Source: Alphaproteobacteria bacterium UBA7371
GTDB lineage: Bacteria > Pseudomonadota > Alphaproteobacteria > UBA8317
NCBI GenBank assembly: GCA_002469865.1
Contig: DKOD01000143.1
Coordinates: 1 to 5,103 of the forward strand
DNA length: 5,103 nucleotides
Direction: 5' to 3'
Shown: one piece after another, positions 1 to 5,103 of the stretch
How positions within the stretch are numbered: the first letter of the stretch is position 1
How the letters are laid out: the number at the start of each line of letters is the position of its first letter
Made by a program: the position numbers and the translations under genes
Notes under the pieces: model-generated
The model's database searches: none
What the model saw: the letters and a program-made list of their open reading frames with translations, nothing else
What the model was told of the DNA's origin: nothing

Positions 1-741
1 GTGAATGGTGGAAAGAATGCCCCTATTCATGGGCACCAGATGTGGCGTGAAGGTGAAAGAAACTTCAGCATTTTTGGCCATCAATCCTTGGGCTATTTCG
101 GGGGTATGACGATGCGCTCCCACGCCATAGGCGGCAAATCCCTCATTAACTTCGTTGAACAACAGGTGGTCCTTTAACGAACGACCTGCACCAGAAACCC
201 CCGATTTGGCATCAATCACAACATGCTCCCGACCAATGAGGTCATGGGCCAAAAGTGGCAAAAGTGGGATTTGCACCGATGTTGGATAACAGCCAGGGTT
301 GGCCACAAGACGCGCATCCTTTACAGCCCCTCGCGCCCATTCTGAAAGGCCGTACACAGCCTCTTTTTGCAGTTCTTTCGCCTGATGCTCCAAGCCATAC
401 CACTTGGCATAAGTCTCGGTATTGGCAAGCCTAAAATCCGCCGACAGGTCAACCACACGGACCTTATCAATGATTTTTGTCACCACTTCTTGGGTGGTGC
501 CATGGGGCAATGCACAAAACACCAAATCAGCCATGGCCACATCAATATCGACAATGCGTTGCAGACGCAGGTTGGGATAAAGGGCCCCAAGGCCGCCATG
601 AACCTGATCCATCAGCTCACCGGCGCGGCGGTCTGCAGACACAGCAACAACGTCAACATCATCATGCAGCGCAAGCAAGCGCAGCAATTCTGCACCTGTG
701 TAGCCACTACCCCCAAACACAATTACTCTTAATTTGGCCAT
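1..741 (-). CDS. argC: N-acetyl-gamma-glutamyl-phosphate reductase (ArgC), N-terminal 247 residues; 3' end beyond left edge
   Basis: ArgC is a cytosolic enzyme. It reduces N-acetylglutamyl phosphate to N-acetylglutamate semialdehyde with NADPH, the third step of arginine biosynthesis. Translation of the minus strand from the ATG at 741 stays open to the window edge. A Rossmann nucleotide-binding motif, GGSGYTG, lies at residues 10-16 near the N-terminus. The active-site motif NPGCYPT puts the nucleophile at Cys151. The motif GAHRHTPEI places the catalytic His at 210, and the Cys-to-His spacing of 59 matches that of the characterised long-form ArgC. The visible end reads HLVPMNRGILST, another family signature. 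About 100 residues are missing off the left edge, judged from the usual ~340-350 residue length. A Shine-Dalgarno AAAGG (750-754) sits 8 nt before the ATG. It is divergent from the sugar dehydrogenase. I see no frameshift or lost key residue. Confidence 0.97.
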   Translation of the reverse strand, partial: MAKLRVIVFGGSGYTGAELLRLLALHDDVDVVAVSADRRAGELMDQVHGGLGALYPNLRLQRIVDIDVAMADLVFCALPHGTTQEVVTKIIDKVRVVDLSADFRLANTETYAKWYGLEHQAKELQKEAVYGLSEWARGAVKDARLVANPGCYPTSVQIPLLPLLAHDLIGREHVVIDAKSGVSGAGRSLKDHLLFNEVNEGFAAYGVGAHRHTPEIAQGLMAKNAEVSFTFTPHLVPMNRGILSTIH

Positions 742-802
742 CTGTTTTGCCTTTAAGCCGCTTGTCCTAACTCTTGCTCTGACCACAGCTTGGCCCATTT
801 TG

Positions 803-823
803 GCAACCAAGACACGCAACCAA
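803..823. repeat. Short direct repeat in the divergent argC / dehydrogenase intergenic region
   Basis: The 8-mer GCAACCAA occurs twice, at 803-810 and 816-823, a period of 13 bp. It lies in the 97-bp gap between the argC start (741) and the preferred dehydrogenase start (839). Tandem half-sites in a divergent promoter region can bind a regulator, but no protein can be assigned and the match could be chance. If the dehydrogenase starts further upstream, this stretch would be coding instead. Confidence 0.3.
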
Positions 824-838
824 ACCCGTGAGAGCGCT

Positions 839-1876
839 ATGCCGACATTGATGATGTTGATGTTGCTTTTGCTTGCCATGCCTGCCCAAGGGGCAAATGT
901 GCAGGTGATGGCAGATAATTTGGAAAACCCGTGGGCGCTTGCCTTCATGCCCAATGGTGGTTTTTTGGTGTCCGAACGCATTGGGCGACTCAGCTGCTAT
1001 GATCGTCAGGGCAACAAACAAACATTGGAAGGCCTGCCTGATATCAGGGTTCGCGGCCAAGGCGGTCTTTTGGATGTGATCACAGCCAAGGATTTTGCCC
1101 AAACCAAACGCATTTATTTTACCTATTCAGAACCCGTTGGTCAGTTAGGTCGGACCGCCTTGGCGGTTGCAAAACTAGATTGTGGGGCTGGGATGCTGCG
1201 CGATGTAACAAAGCTTTATGCCCAAGAAGAGGCATCTGGCTCAAATGTTCATTTCGGTAGCCGTGTGGTGGAGCGTGATAATGGCGAATTGTTGGTCACC
1301 ATTGGTGACCGTGGGCAGCGCCATTTGGCCCAAGACCCTCAACGCAGTGAGGGTAAGATTATGCTTATTAACCCCAAAAGCCAAAAAGCTCGGGTTTGGA
1401 GCATGGGCCACAGAAATCCCCAGGGGGCTGGCCTTGACCTGGAAGGAAAGCTTGTTGCTGGGGAACATGGTCCGCAAGGCGGTGACGAGGTCAATCGGCC
1501 CAAAGATGGTGGTAATTATGGCTGGCCTCTGGTGACCTATGGTGAAGAATATGGCGGCGGCCGCATTGGTATCGGGGATGCAGCAGAGGGGCTTGAACAG
1601 CCGATGTTCCATTGGACACCTTCCATCGCCCCTTCAGGTCTTATGATTTATTCAGGCAAAATGTTCCCCCAATGGCGGGGGCATTTGTTCACTGGTTCGT
1701 TGAAATATGATTACATCTCCAAGCTCACCCCCCAAGGCACAAATTATGGGGAAGAAATGCGCTTGTTTGAAGGGGAATATATTCGTATTCGCGACATCAG
1801 GGAGGCCCCAGATGGCAGCATCTGGTTCATTGCCGAAGGTGAGGGTCGTATTTACCGATGGGCCAAAGATAATTGA
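839..1876 (+). CDS. Exported PQQ-dependent sugar dehydrogenase (soluble aldose / glucose-sorbosone dehydrogenase, YliI-like)
   Basis: This is a six-bladed beta-propeller quinoprotein of the glucose/sorbosone dehydrogenase family. Members oxidise aldose sugars in the periplasm using pyrroloquinoline quinone and calcium. From the ATG at 839 the product is 345 residues. It has a hydrophobic leader (residues 4-14), with likely cleavage around AQGA at 16-19. Family motifs appear in order: HFGSR (138-142) with the presumed catalytic His138, GHRNPQG (190-196), GEHGPQGGDE (208-217, cofactor/calcium loop), GGNYGWP (224-230) and WTPSIAPSG (259-267). The C-terminus has the propeller-type IREAPDGSIWF stretch. 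No haem motif (CxxCH) is seen. The start is uncertain. GAGAG lies 5 nt before 839, but the leader lacks a basic N-region, and the frame is open back to an ATG at 734 that would overlap the argC start. Substrate is not readable, and no PQQ-synthesis genes are in view. Confidence 0.93.
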   Translation: MPTLMMLMLLLLAMPAQGANVQVMADNLENPWALAFMPNGGFLVSERIGRLSCYDRQGNKQTLEGLPDIRVRGQGGLLDVITAKDFAQTKRIYFTYSEPVGQLGRTALAVAKLDCGAGMLRDVTKLYAQEEASGSNVHFGSRVVERDNGELLVTIGDRGQRHLAQDPQRSEGKIMLINPKSQKARVWSMGHRNPQGAGLDLEGKLVAGEHGPQGGDEVNRPKDGGNYGWPLVTYGEEYGGGRIGIGDAAEGLEQPMFHWTPSIAPSGLMIYSGKMFPQWRGHLFTGSLKYDYISKLTPQGTNYGEEMRLFEGEYIRIRDIREAPDGSIWFIAEGEGRIYRWAKDN

Positions 1877-1881
1877 TCTTT
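1865..1881. terminator. Weak A/T-rich hairpin spanning the convergent stop codons
   Basis: AAAGAT (1865-1870) and ATCTTT (1876-1881) are perfect inverted arms around a 5-nt loop. They straddle the TGA of the dehydrogenase and reach into the TAA of the opposing arsR. The stem is 6 bp with a single G-C pair and no following T-run, so it is at best a weak bidirectional transcription end. It is noted because the two genes leave only 3 bp for termination. Confidence 0.22.
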
Positions 1882-2212
1882 ACGCGGCATGGTTGGAGGA
1901 CAAATCACAAAGTTCCGGATGGCCTTGGCAGCAATCCTCAGTAAGAAAGGTCAAAAGCATACGGACCGTTTGAGGCCTTAATTCATGGACCACATGGCGG
2001 CCCTGTTTTGAAGATTGCACGAGACCTGCATCAGCCAGTTCATGCATGTGGAACACCAAATTTGATTGGGAGAGACCGGTGGCCTCGGCCAAGGCACCTG
2101 CCCCCACACCATGGCTCCCCGCATCCAGGAGCTTTCGAAAAATTTTTAGCCGGTGTTCGTTGGCCAATGCAGCCAGAATGGACAATGCCCCCTGATCTTC
2201 AAGACGCTCCAT
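1880..2212 (-). CDS. arsR: ArsR-family winged-helix repressor with a C-terminal Cys-Cys...Cys metalloid-sensing tail
   Basis: The 110-residue product is a typical size for an ArsR/SmtB one-domain transcriptional repressor. These proteins bind DNA as dimers and release it when the inducer binds. The fold begins with LSILAALANEHRLKIFRKLL (residues 10-29). The recognition-helix segment is TGLSQSNLVFHMHELADAGLV (45-65) and the wing is QGRHVVHEL (70-78). The ELCVC-type metal box on the recognition helix is absent. Instead there is a tail DCCQGHPELC with Cys94, Cys95 and Cys102. C-terminal vicinal cysteines plus a third cysteine are the arsenite/antimonite site in one known class of ArsR (the Acidithiobacillus ferrooxidans type), so As(III) sensing is a good inference. 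I chose the ATG at 2212 because GGGGG (2220-2224) lies 7 nt upstream; the frame continues to a TTG at 2266 without better support. It lies downstream of, and co-oriented with, the MFS gene across 88 bp. Confidence 0.93.
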   Translation of the reverse strand: MERLEDQGALSILAALANEHRLKIFRKLLDAGSHGVGAGALAEATGLSQSNLVFHMHELADAGLVQSSKQGRHVVHELRPQTVRMLLTFLTEDCCQGHPELCDLSSNHAA

Positions 2213-2264
2213 GACGCTACCCCCAATATTTTTTTTCGTTTGTTCCTTGCTATCCCAAGCAGGC

Positions 2265-2292
2265 AAAAGGCCACAAGATAGGCGTGGCTTTT
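2265..2292 (-). terminator. Hairpin with A- and T-tract arms after the MFS gene
   Basis: On the minus strand AAAAGCCAC pairs with GTGGCCTTTT around a 9-nt loop. The G-C-rich core is five pairs, then there is one bulged C and four A-T pairs. It starts 8 nt past the MFS stop codon, and its T-tract arm follows the stem in the direction of transcription, as in a rho-independent terminator. The T-run is short (four) and the bulge weakens it, so it may act as a partial terminator, tuning read-through into arsR. The opposite strand also ends in TTTT. Confidence 0.5.
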
Positions 2293-2300
2293 AAGTTGGT

Positions 2301-3521
2301 TTAGGCATGAGCGGCTTTTTTTCGTTCAAATTGCACCAACAGCACAAGCGCCAGACCTGCAATCAATAATGGCGGCAGCATTGCATAATTGACCAAGCCC
2401 CAACCAGAAACCGCATCCCCACCAGAACAATTCATAAGCCCACCGGATGCCAGTGAGGCCACGGTCACAAGCCCAAAAACAGCAAAATCATTAAACCCTT
2501 GAATACGCCCACGTTCTTCTGGCGCATGGGCCGAGGCAAGCATGGCGGTGGCGCCGATAAACCCAAAATTCCAACCGAGGCCCAGAAGAATTGTTGAAAG
2601 AAAAAAGTAATGAAGCTCCACCCCAACAAGGGCTGCACCCCCAGAACCCATCAACAACAAAAGCCCAAGACCGACCACTTTTTCAACGCCAAATTTGGCG
2701 ATCAAATGACCCGTGAAAAAACTTGGTATATACATGGCAAGGACATGTGCGGAGACCACATCGGCCGCATCCAAGGTCTCAAAACCACATCCAACGACCG
2801 CCAGAGGTGTGGAGGTCATCACCAAATTCATCAGGGCATAAGAAACCATGGCGCATAAAATGGCCATCAAAATACGTGGCTCTTTGAGCATTTGTTTCAA
2901 ACGACGCCCATCACCACCAACGGGGTTTTTTGGTGGGGTGGGAATTTTGAGAAAGAAAAACATGGATGCTGCAAGAATGTTCACAAGCGAAACCACAAGA
3001 TAGGCCCCAGCAAATGGTATCGGGGCCAACAAATCCATAAAGTTTTTGACTATTTGCGGCCCTATAATCGCCGCCAGCAAGCCCCCAGCCAGCACCAACG
3101 AGATGGCCTTAGGCTTAAAGTTTGGGCTTGCAGTATCAGCGGCAGCAAAACGGTAAAAAACATGGGCTGACATGTAAATACCGGTGAAAAAACAACCCAA
3201 CAACATCAGGGCAAAAGAAGATTGCATCAAGGCCATCATGACGGTTGCAGAGCCAAGCGCGCCACCGCCCGCCCCAATCAAAAAACCCGCACGTCGACCA
3301 TGGGCCTGCATGATTCGCGCCAAGGGTTGGGCCGCCAACATGGAGCCGCCAACGATCATGGATATGGGCAAAGTGGCCAAGCACGGATTGGGGGCAAGCA
3401 TTTGGCCGGCAAGGCCACCCAAAACAAAATTCACAGGTAATTGCGCACCAAGAACAGCCTGAGCCATGGACAGGATCAACGTGTTCCTGCGTGCTAAGCG
3501 ATTATCGACCATGCCGTCCAT
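2301..3521 (-). CDS. Major facilitator superfamily transporter, 12 TM, substrate unknown
   Basis: The 406-residue product is a polytopic inner-membrane protein with roughly twelve hydrophobic segments in two halves. A polar central linker (about 195-215, with KIPTPPKNPVGGDGRR) separates them, the usual MFS architecture and length. A reduced motif A, HGRRAG (74-79), lies in the loop after TM2. Other distinctive segments are FYRFAAADTA (122-131), KPKAIS (136-141) and, in the second half, APEERGRIQGFND. Start: ATG at 3521 with AAGGG (3528-3532) 6 nt upstream. It is transcribed before an ArsR-family gene that may regulate it, which suggests efflux of arsenite, antimonite or an organoarsenical, as reported for ArsK- and ArsJ-type MFS proteins. 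I cannot confirm kinship with those families. Uptake of a vitamin or another small molecule is equally open. Confidence 0.9.
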   Translation of the reverse strand: MDGMVDNRLARRNTLILSMAQAVLGAQLPVNFVLGGLAGQMLAPNPCLATLPISMIVGGSMLAAQPLARIMQAHGRRAGFLIGAGGGALGSATVMMALMQSSFALMLLGCFFTGIYMSAHVFYRFAAADTASPNFKPKAISLVLAGGLLAAIIGPQIVKNFMDLLAPIPFAGAYLVVSLVNILAASMFFFLKIPTPPKNPVGGDGRRLKQMLKEPRILMAILCAMVSYALMNLVMTSTPLAVVGCGFETLDAADVVSAHVLAMYIPSFFTGHLIAKFGVEKVVGLGLLLLMGSGGAALVGVELHYFFLSTILLGLGWNFGFIGATAMLASAHAPEERGRIQGFNDFAVFGLVTVASLASGGLMNCSGGDAVSGWGLVNYAMLPPLLIAGLALVLLVQFERKKAAHA

Positions 3522-3547
3522 AAATAACCCTTCAGTCGAAACAAACT

Positions 3548-3576
3548 GTTAGAGATTGGCCCCAGCCGGAAGGCAA
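3548..3576 (-). promoter_or_regulatory. Candidate sigma-70 promoter for the MFS gene
   Basis: Reading the minus strand, TTGCCT (3576-3571) and TCTAAC (3553-3548) are separated by exactly 17 bp. Each matches four of six positions of the -35 and -10 consensus. A start near 3541 would give a short leader of about 20 nt carrying the ribosome site at 3528-3532. This is a by-eye match in a 154-bp divergent intergenic region, where such matches arise by chance. Confidence 0.3.
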
Positions 3577-3675
3577 TGCAAGGCGAAAGAAATTTTTTAT
3601 GAAATCAACCAGAAAACATGCAAAACCGATCAAACTTAATGCACCAATGCCACAAGATGCAGAAAGGACAAAAAC

Positions 3676-4107
3676 ATGGCTGGTATTTCCCAAATCCTTG
3701 TAGGCATTTTTGTGCTATTTGGCAGATTATTTGGCCTGACCCAGTCTGCAAATGCCGCATCTTGGACCGTGGAAACCCATGGAGGCATAGCCTACCCAAC
3801 GTTTGCCTACGAACCTGTTGATGCCGATGATGATTGTGTTTCAAAGGAATTGTATATTTCCTTGCCTGAAAATTTGAACATCCAATTCAATGGAGGCATT
3901 GAGGTAAGATTTGGAACAAATATTGTAAGCTTGAAGGTAACAGACGCATATAGTGAAGATGGTAATCAAGATCTTGTTTTGACCGGCGAAAACATGGTTT
4001 CTCATATGGTTGAGGCAAATTATTACCTGTTGTTGCCAGACAATCGCGCCGGCGTGGGTATCCCCCTAAAGGGATTTCAAGAAGCGTTCACCAAAGCCTG
4101 TCGTTAA
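3676..4107 (+). CDS. Secreted protein of unknown function, 143 codons before stop
   Basis: I do not recognise this protein. The start is well supported: AAAGGA (3663-3668) lies 7 nt before the ATG. Residues 1-27 look like a Sec signal peptide: a hydrophobic core ILVGIFVLFGRLFGL and a type I cleavage motif ANA at 25-27, so the mature protein is about 116 residues in the periplasm or outside. The mature part is acidic near residues 49-53 (DADDD) and has two cysteines, Cys54 and Cys142, the latter next to last, which could form a disulfide. There are no membrane segments after the leader and no lipobox. The end, GIPLKGFQEAFTKAC, is vaguely like the C-terminus of invasion-associated locus B (IalB) proteins, but that is a weak impression. 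Bases 3841-3960 are about 34% G+C by hand count, well below sampled lines of neighbouring genes (about 60-65%). Its stop overlaps that of the LysE-type gene. Confidence 0.85.
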   Translation: MAGISQILVGIFVLFGRLFGLTQSANAASWTVETHGGIAYPTFAYEPVDADDDCVSKELYISLPENLNIQFNGGIEVRFGTNIVSLKVTDAYSEDGNQDLVLTGENMVSHMVEANYYLLLPDNRAGVGIPLKGFQEAFTKACR

Positions 4108-4724
4108 GACGCCCCGGTTGACAGCCTCAAAACCGACCATACCGACAAGACAACCACAGCCAGCAAACAACCAGCCATGCACAAATTAATAATCCTTTGG
4201 GTGCGCGCCGGTAGGTTTAATTCATTCAGCTTGACCCCGGCATATAGCCAGATCAGATGCAATGGCAGCCAGATGATGTTCATAATGAGCAACTTCAGGC
4301 CTGTTTCCACAGCAAAACTCTCAGGGTAAAAGGCAAAGCTGGTAAATAAGGTGGTGTTCACCGCATAGGCTTTAGGGTTGATAAATTGCAGCATCATACC
4401 GGCCACAAAGCCGGGTGCGGATGTCTGAATAAATGCGATTTTTGCACCCGACAGCGCGATACGCAATGCGAGATAGCCCAAATAGCCGGCGGAGGCGAAA
4501 AGCAAAACAATGCGCACCACAGGCTCAGTCAGGATGATCGCCGCCAAACCTGTGAACACCAAAATGCTGACCAAATTGGTGCCAACGCATAGGCCCGCCA
4601 CATAAAACAGCCCCTGCCGCCAGCCAAATGCTGCACCAACCCCAGCGGCGGATAATACCCCAGGTCCAGGCGTGATAATCAACAAAAAAACCGCGGCAGC
4701 AAACGCAAACATGAGGGAATCCAA
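4104..4724 (-). CDS. LysE/RhtB-family amino-acid (or small-molecule) exporter
   Basis: This family exports amino acids and related metabolites across the inner membrane, usually by proton antiport. From the TTG at 4724 the product is 206 residues, the family's normal size, with about six hydrophobic segments. Signatures are ITPGPG (17-22) in the first segment, GYLGYLALR (80-88) and FINPKA (114-119), the conserved NPKA element. The start is unclear: TTG 4724 gives the classic MDSLMFAF N-terminus but has no clear Shine-Dalgarno. ATG 4712 would shorten it to 202 residues, and the frame is open up to a GTG at 4832, giving 36 extra residues that look unlike the family. The last 4 bp overlap the end of the opposing secreted-protein gene. 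Substrate cannot be assigned. Confidence 0.93.
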   Translation of the reverse strand: MDSLMFAFAAAVFLLIITPGPGVLSAAGVGAAFGWRQGLFYVAGLCVGTNLVSILVFTGLAAIILTEPVVRIVLLFASAGYLGYLALRIALSGAKIAFIQTSAPGFVAGMMLQFINPKAYAVNTTLFTSFAFYPESFAVETGLKLLIMNIIWLPLHLIWLYAGVKLNELNLPARTQRIINLCMAGCLLAVVVLSVWSVLRLSTGAS

Positions 4725-4805
4725 CAGCTGAACATAGGAAGGAAGCTTATGGTTGATAGGACAAACCTGAGTCCAGGACCTTAACAAAAGTAAAAAAGGG
4801 AGTGG

Positions 4806-4824
4806 CCCATTCAATATCAATGGG
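4806..4824. repeat. Inverted repeat CCCATT-N7-AATGGG upstream of the LysE-type gene
   Basis: CCCATT (4806-4811) and AATGGG (4819-4824) are perfect 6-bp arms around a 7-nt centre. On the minus strand the centre contains TTGATA and TTGAAT, which resemble -35 boxes for the exporter about 80 bp downstream, though no good -10 follows. This could be an operator for a regulator of the exporter, or a chance hairpin. Confidence 0.35.
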
Positions 4825-4912
4825 TGACGCACCTTACAAAATCAACAAGAAACAATTTTGTCAGGAAACCATTGGCCAGTCGCACCGGTATGAACTTATT
4901 GCGATCAATACC

Positions 4913-4937
4913 ATTGGCGCGGGAACATGGCGCCGAT
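4913..4937. repeat. G-C-rich hairpin ATTGGCGC / GCGCCGAT
   Basis: The arms 4913-4920 and 4930-4937 pair over 8 bp with one G-T wobble, around a 9-nt loop. The core is five consecutive G-C pairs. No T-run follows on either strand, so it is not an intrinsic terminator by the usual rule. Its role is unknown; it could be a structured RNA element or a remnant of coding sequence. Confidence 0.35.
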
Positions 4938-5051
4938 ATCCTCGTTCTTATAGCCTCTCGATCGGAATCTTATATATTGGGCGTTGATACCAACATCCTT
5001 GATTCTTCCGCAAAAGAATAGCCCGCAATTTCTTGCAAGCCATTGTTTTTT

Positions 5052-5073
5052 TGTATTTTCTGTAAATACAGAA
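5052..5073. promoter_or_regulatory. Operator-like palindrome TTCTGTA-AA-TACAGAA with an overlapping second inverted repeat
   Basis: TTCTGTA (5058-5064) and TACAGAA (5067-5073) are perfect 7-bp arms around a 2-bp centre. A second perfect 7-bp repeat overlaps it: TGTATTT (5052-5058) and AAATACA (5064-5070) around 5 nt. On the plus strand TTGTAT (5051-5056) could be a -35 box, with the palindrome filling the 17-bp spacer before a poor -10 (TTAACG), the usual place for a repressor site. The CTGT/ACAG half-sites recall a LexA box, but the inner spacing is 4 instead of 8, so LexA is unlikely. The controlled gene would lie to the right of the window. Confidence 0.45.
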
Positions 5074-5103
5074 TTAACGCTTGGAGAACTGGAAGCTCCG
5101 ACG

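Larger units (their letters stand above)
4725..5103. other. Right-end region without a convincing gene
   Basis: These 379 bases contain no recognisable protein or RNA gene. Open frames exist on the plus strand (GTG 4824 to 5021, 65 codons; GTG 4802 to 4987, 61 codons), and a 31-codon frame lies on the minus strand (5043 to 4948). None has a Shine-Dalgarno or family resemblance. The stretch holds three inverted repeats listed separately and becomes T-rich near 5044-5060. It most likely carries the control region of the LysE-type gene on the left and of a gene starting beyond the right edge. Confidence 0.5.

Noticed and set aside
367..770. Two plus-strand open frames (121 and 97 codons) inside argC
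   Set aside because: They lie antisense to argC, whose motifs are unmistakable, and their translations are low-complexity, rich in Gln and His, with no family resemblance.
767..1102. Minus-strand frame of 111 codons over the dehydrogenase start
   Set aside because: It is antisense to the dehydrogenase coding region and shows no ribosome site or recognisable domain.
1241..1612. Minus-strand frame of 123 codons inside the dehydrogenase
   Set aside because: It is a shadow of the conserved catalytic region of the plus-strand gene.
3599..3703. Plus-strand frame of 34 codons starting at ATG 3599
   Set aside because: It overlaps the signal peptide of the secreted protein in another frame, and its start lacks a good ribosome site; the 3676 start has a strong one.
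3605..3844. Minus-strand frame of 79 codons over the secreted-protein start
   Set aside because: It is antisense to a gene with a clear start and signal peptide, and the translation is Cys/His/Gln-rich without a domain.
4115..4135. CGGTT/AACCG hairpin as a terminator for the secreted-protein gene
   Set aside because: The stem is only 5 bp with an 11-nt loop and no T-run, and it lies within the coding end of the LysE-type gene.
4824..5021. Plus-strand frame of 65 codons at the right end
   Set aside because: It has a GTG start without a Shine-Dalgarno, no recognisable motif, and overlaps another equally poor frame (4802-4987).
5058..5073. LexA (SOS) box
   Set aside because: The half-sites CTGT and ACAG are present but separated by 4 bp, whereas the classic box needs 8.

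Overview
The window looks like ordinary chromosomal DNA from a Gram-negative proteobacterium, most likely an alphaproteobacterium of moderate G+C. Supporting signs are the long-form ArgC, an ArsR with the C-terminal Cys-Cys...Cys tail, Sec signal peptides on two proteins and purine-rich Shine-Dalgarno sites. The taxonomic call rests on protein style only and is low confidence.

Layout from left to right. (1) The 5' part of argC (arginine biosynthesis) runs leftward and off the edge. (2) Divergent from it, across a short gap with a direct repeat, is an exported PQQ-type sugar (aldose) dehydrogenase. (3) Converging on it, with only 3 bp between the stop codons, is a leftward pair. A 12-TM major facilitator transporter comes first, then a terminator-like hairpin, then an ArsR-family repressor with a probable arsenite-sensing cysteine cluster. 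(4) Divergent from the transporter is a small, relatively A+T-rich gene for an exported 142-residue protein that I do not recognise. (5) It overlaps tail-to-tail by 4 bp with a leftward LysE/RhtB-type amino-acid exporter. (6) The last ~380 bases hold no convincing gene but contain inverted repeats, including a perfect 7-bp-arm palindrome that resembles an operator for a gene beyond the right edge.

The genes do not form one pathway. The one plausible functional unit is the MFS transporter plus ArsR regulator, which could be a small metalloid-responsive efflux module; the transporter's substrate cannot be read from the sequence. I see no CRISPR array, RNA gene, insertion sequence or clear novel multi-gene system. 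The points most worth a second look are the arsR/MFS pair, the unknown secreted protein and the palindrome at the right end.
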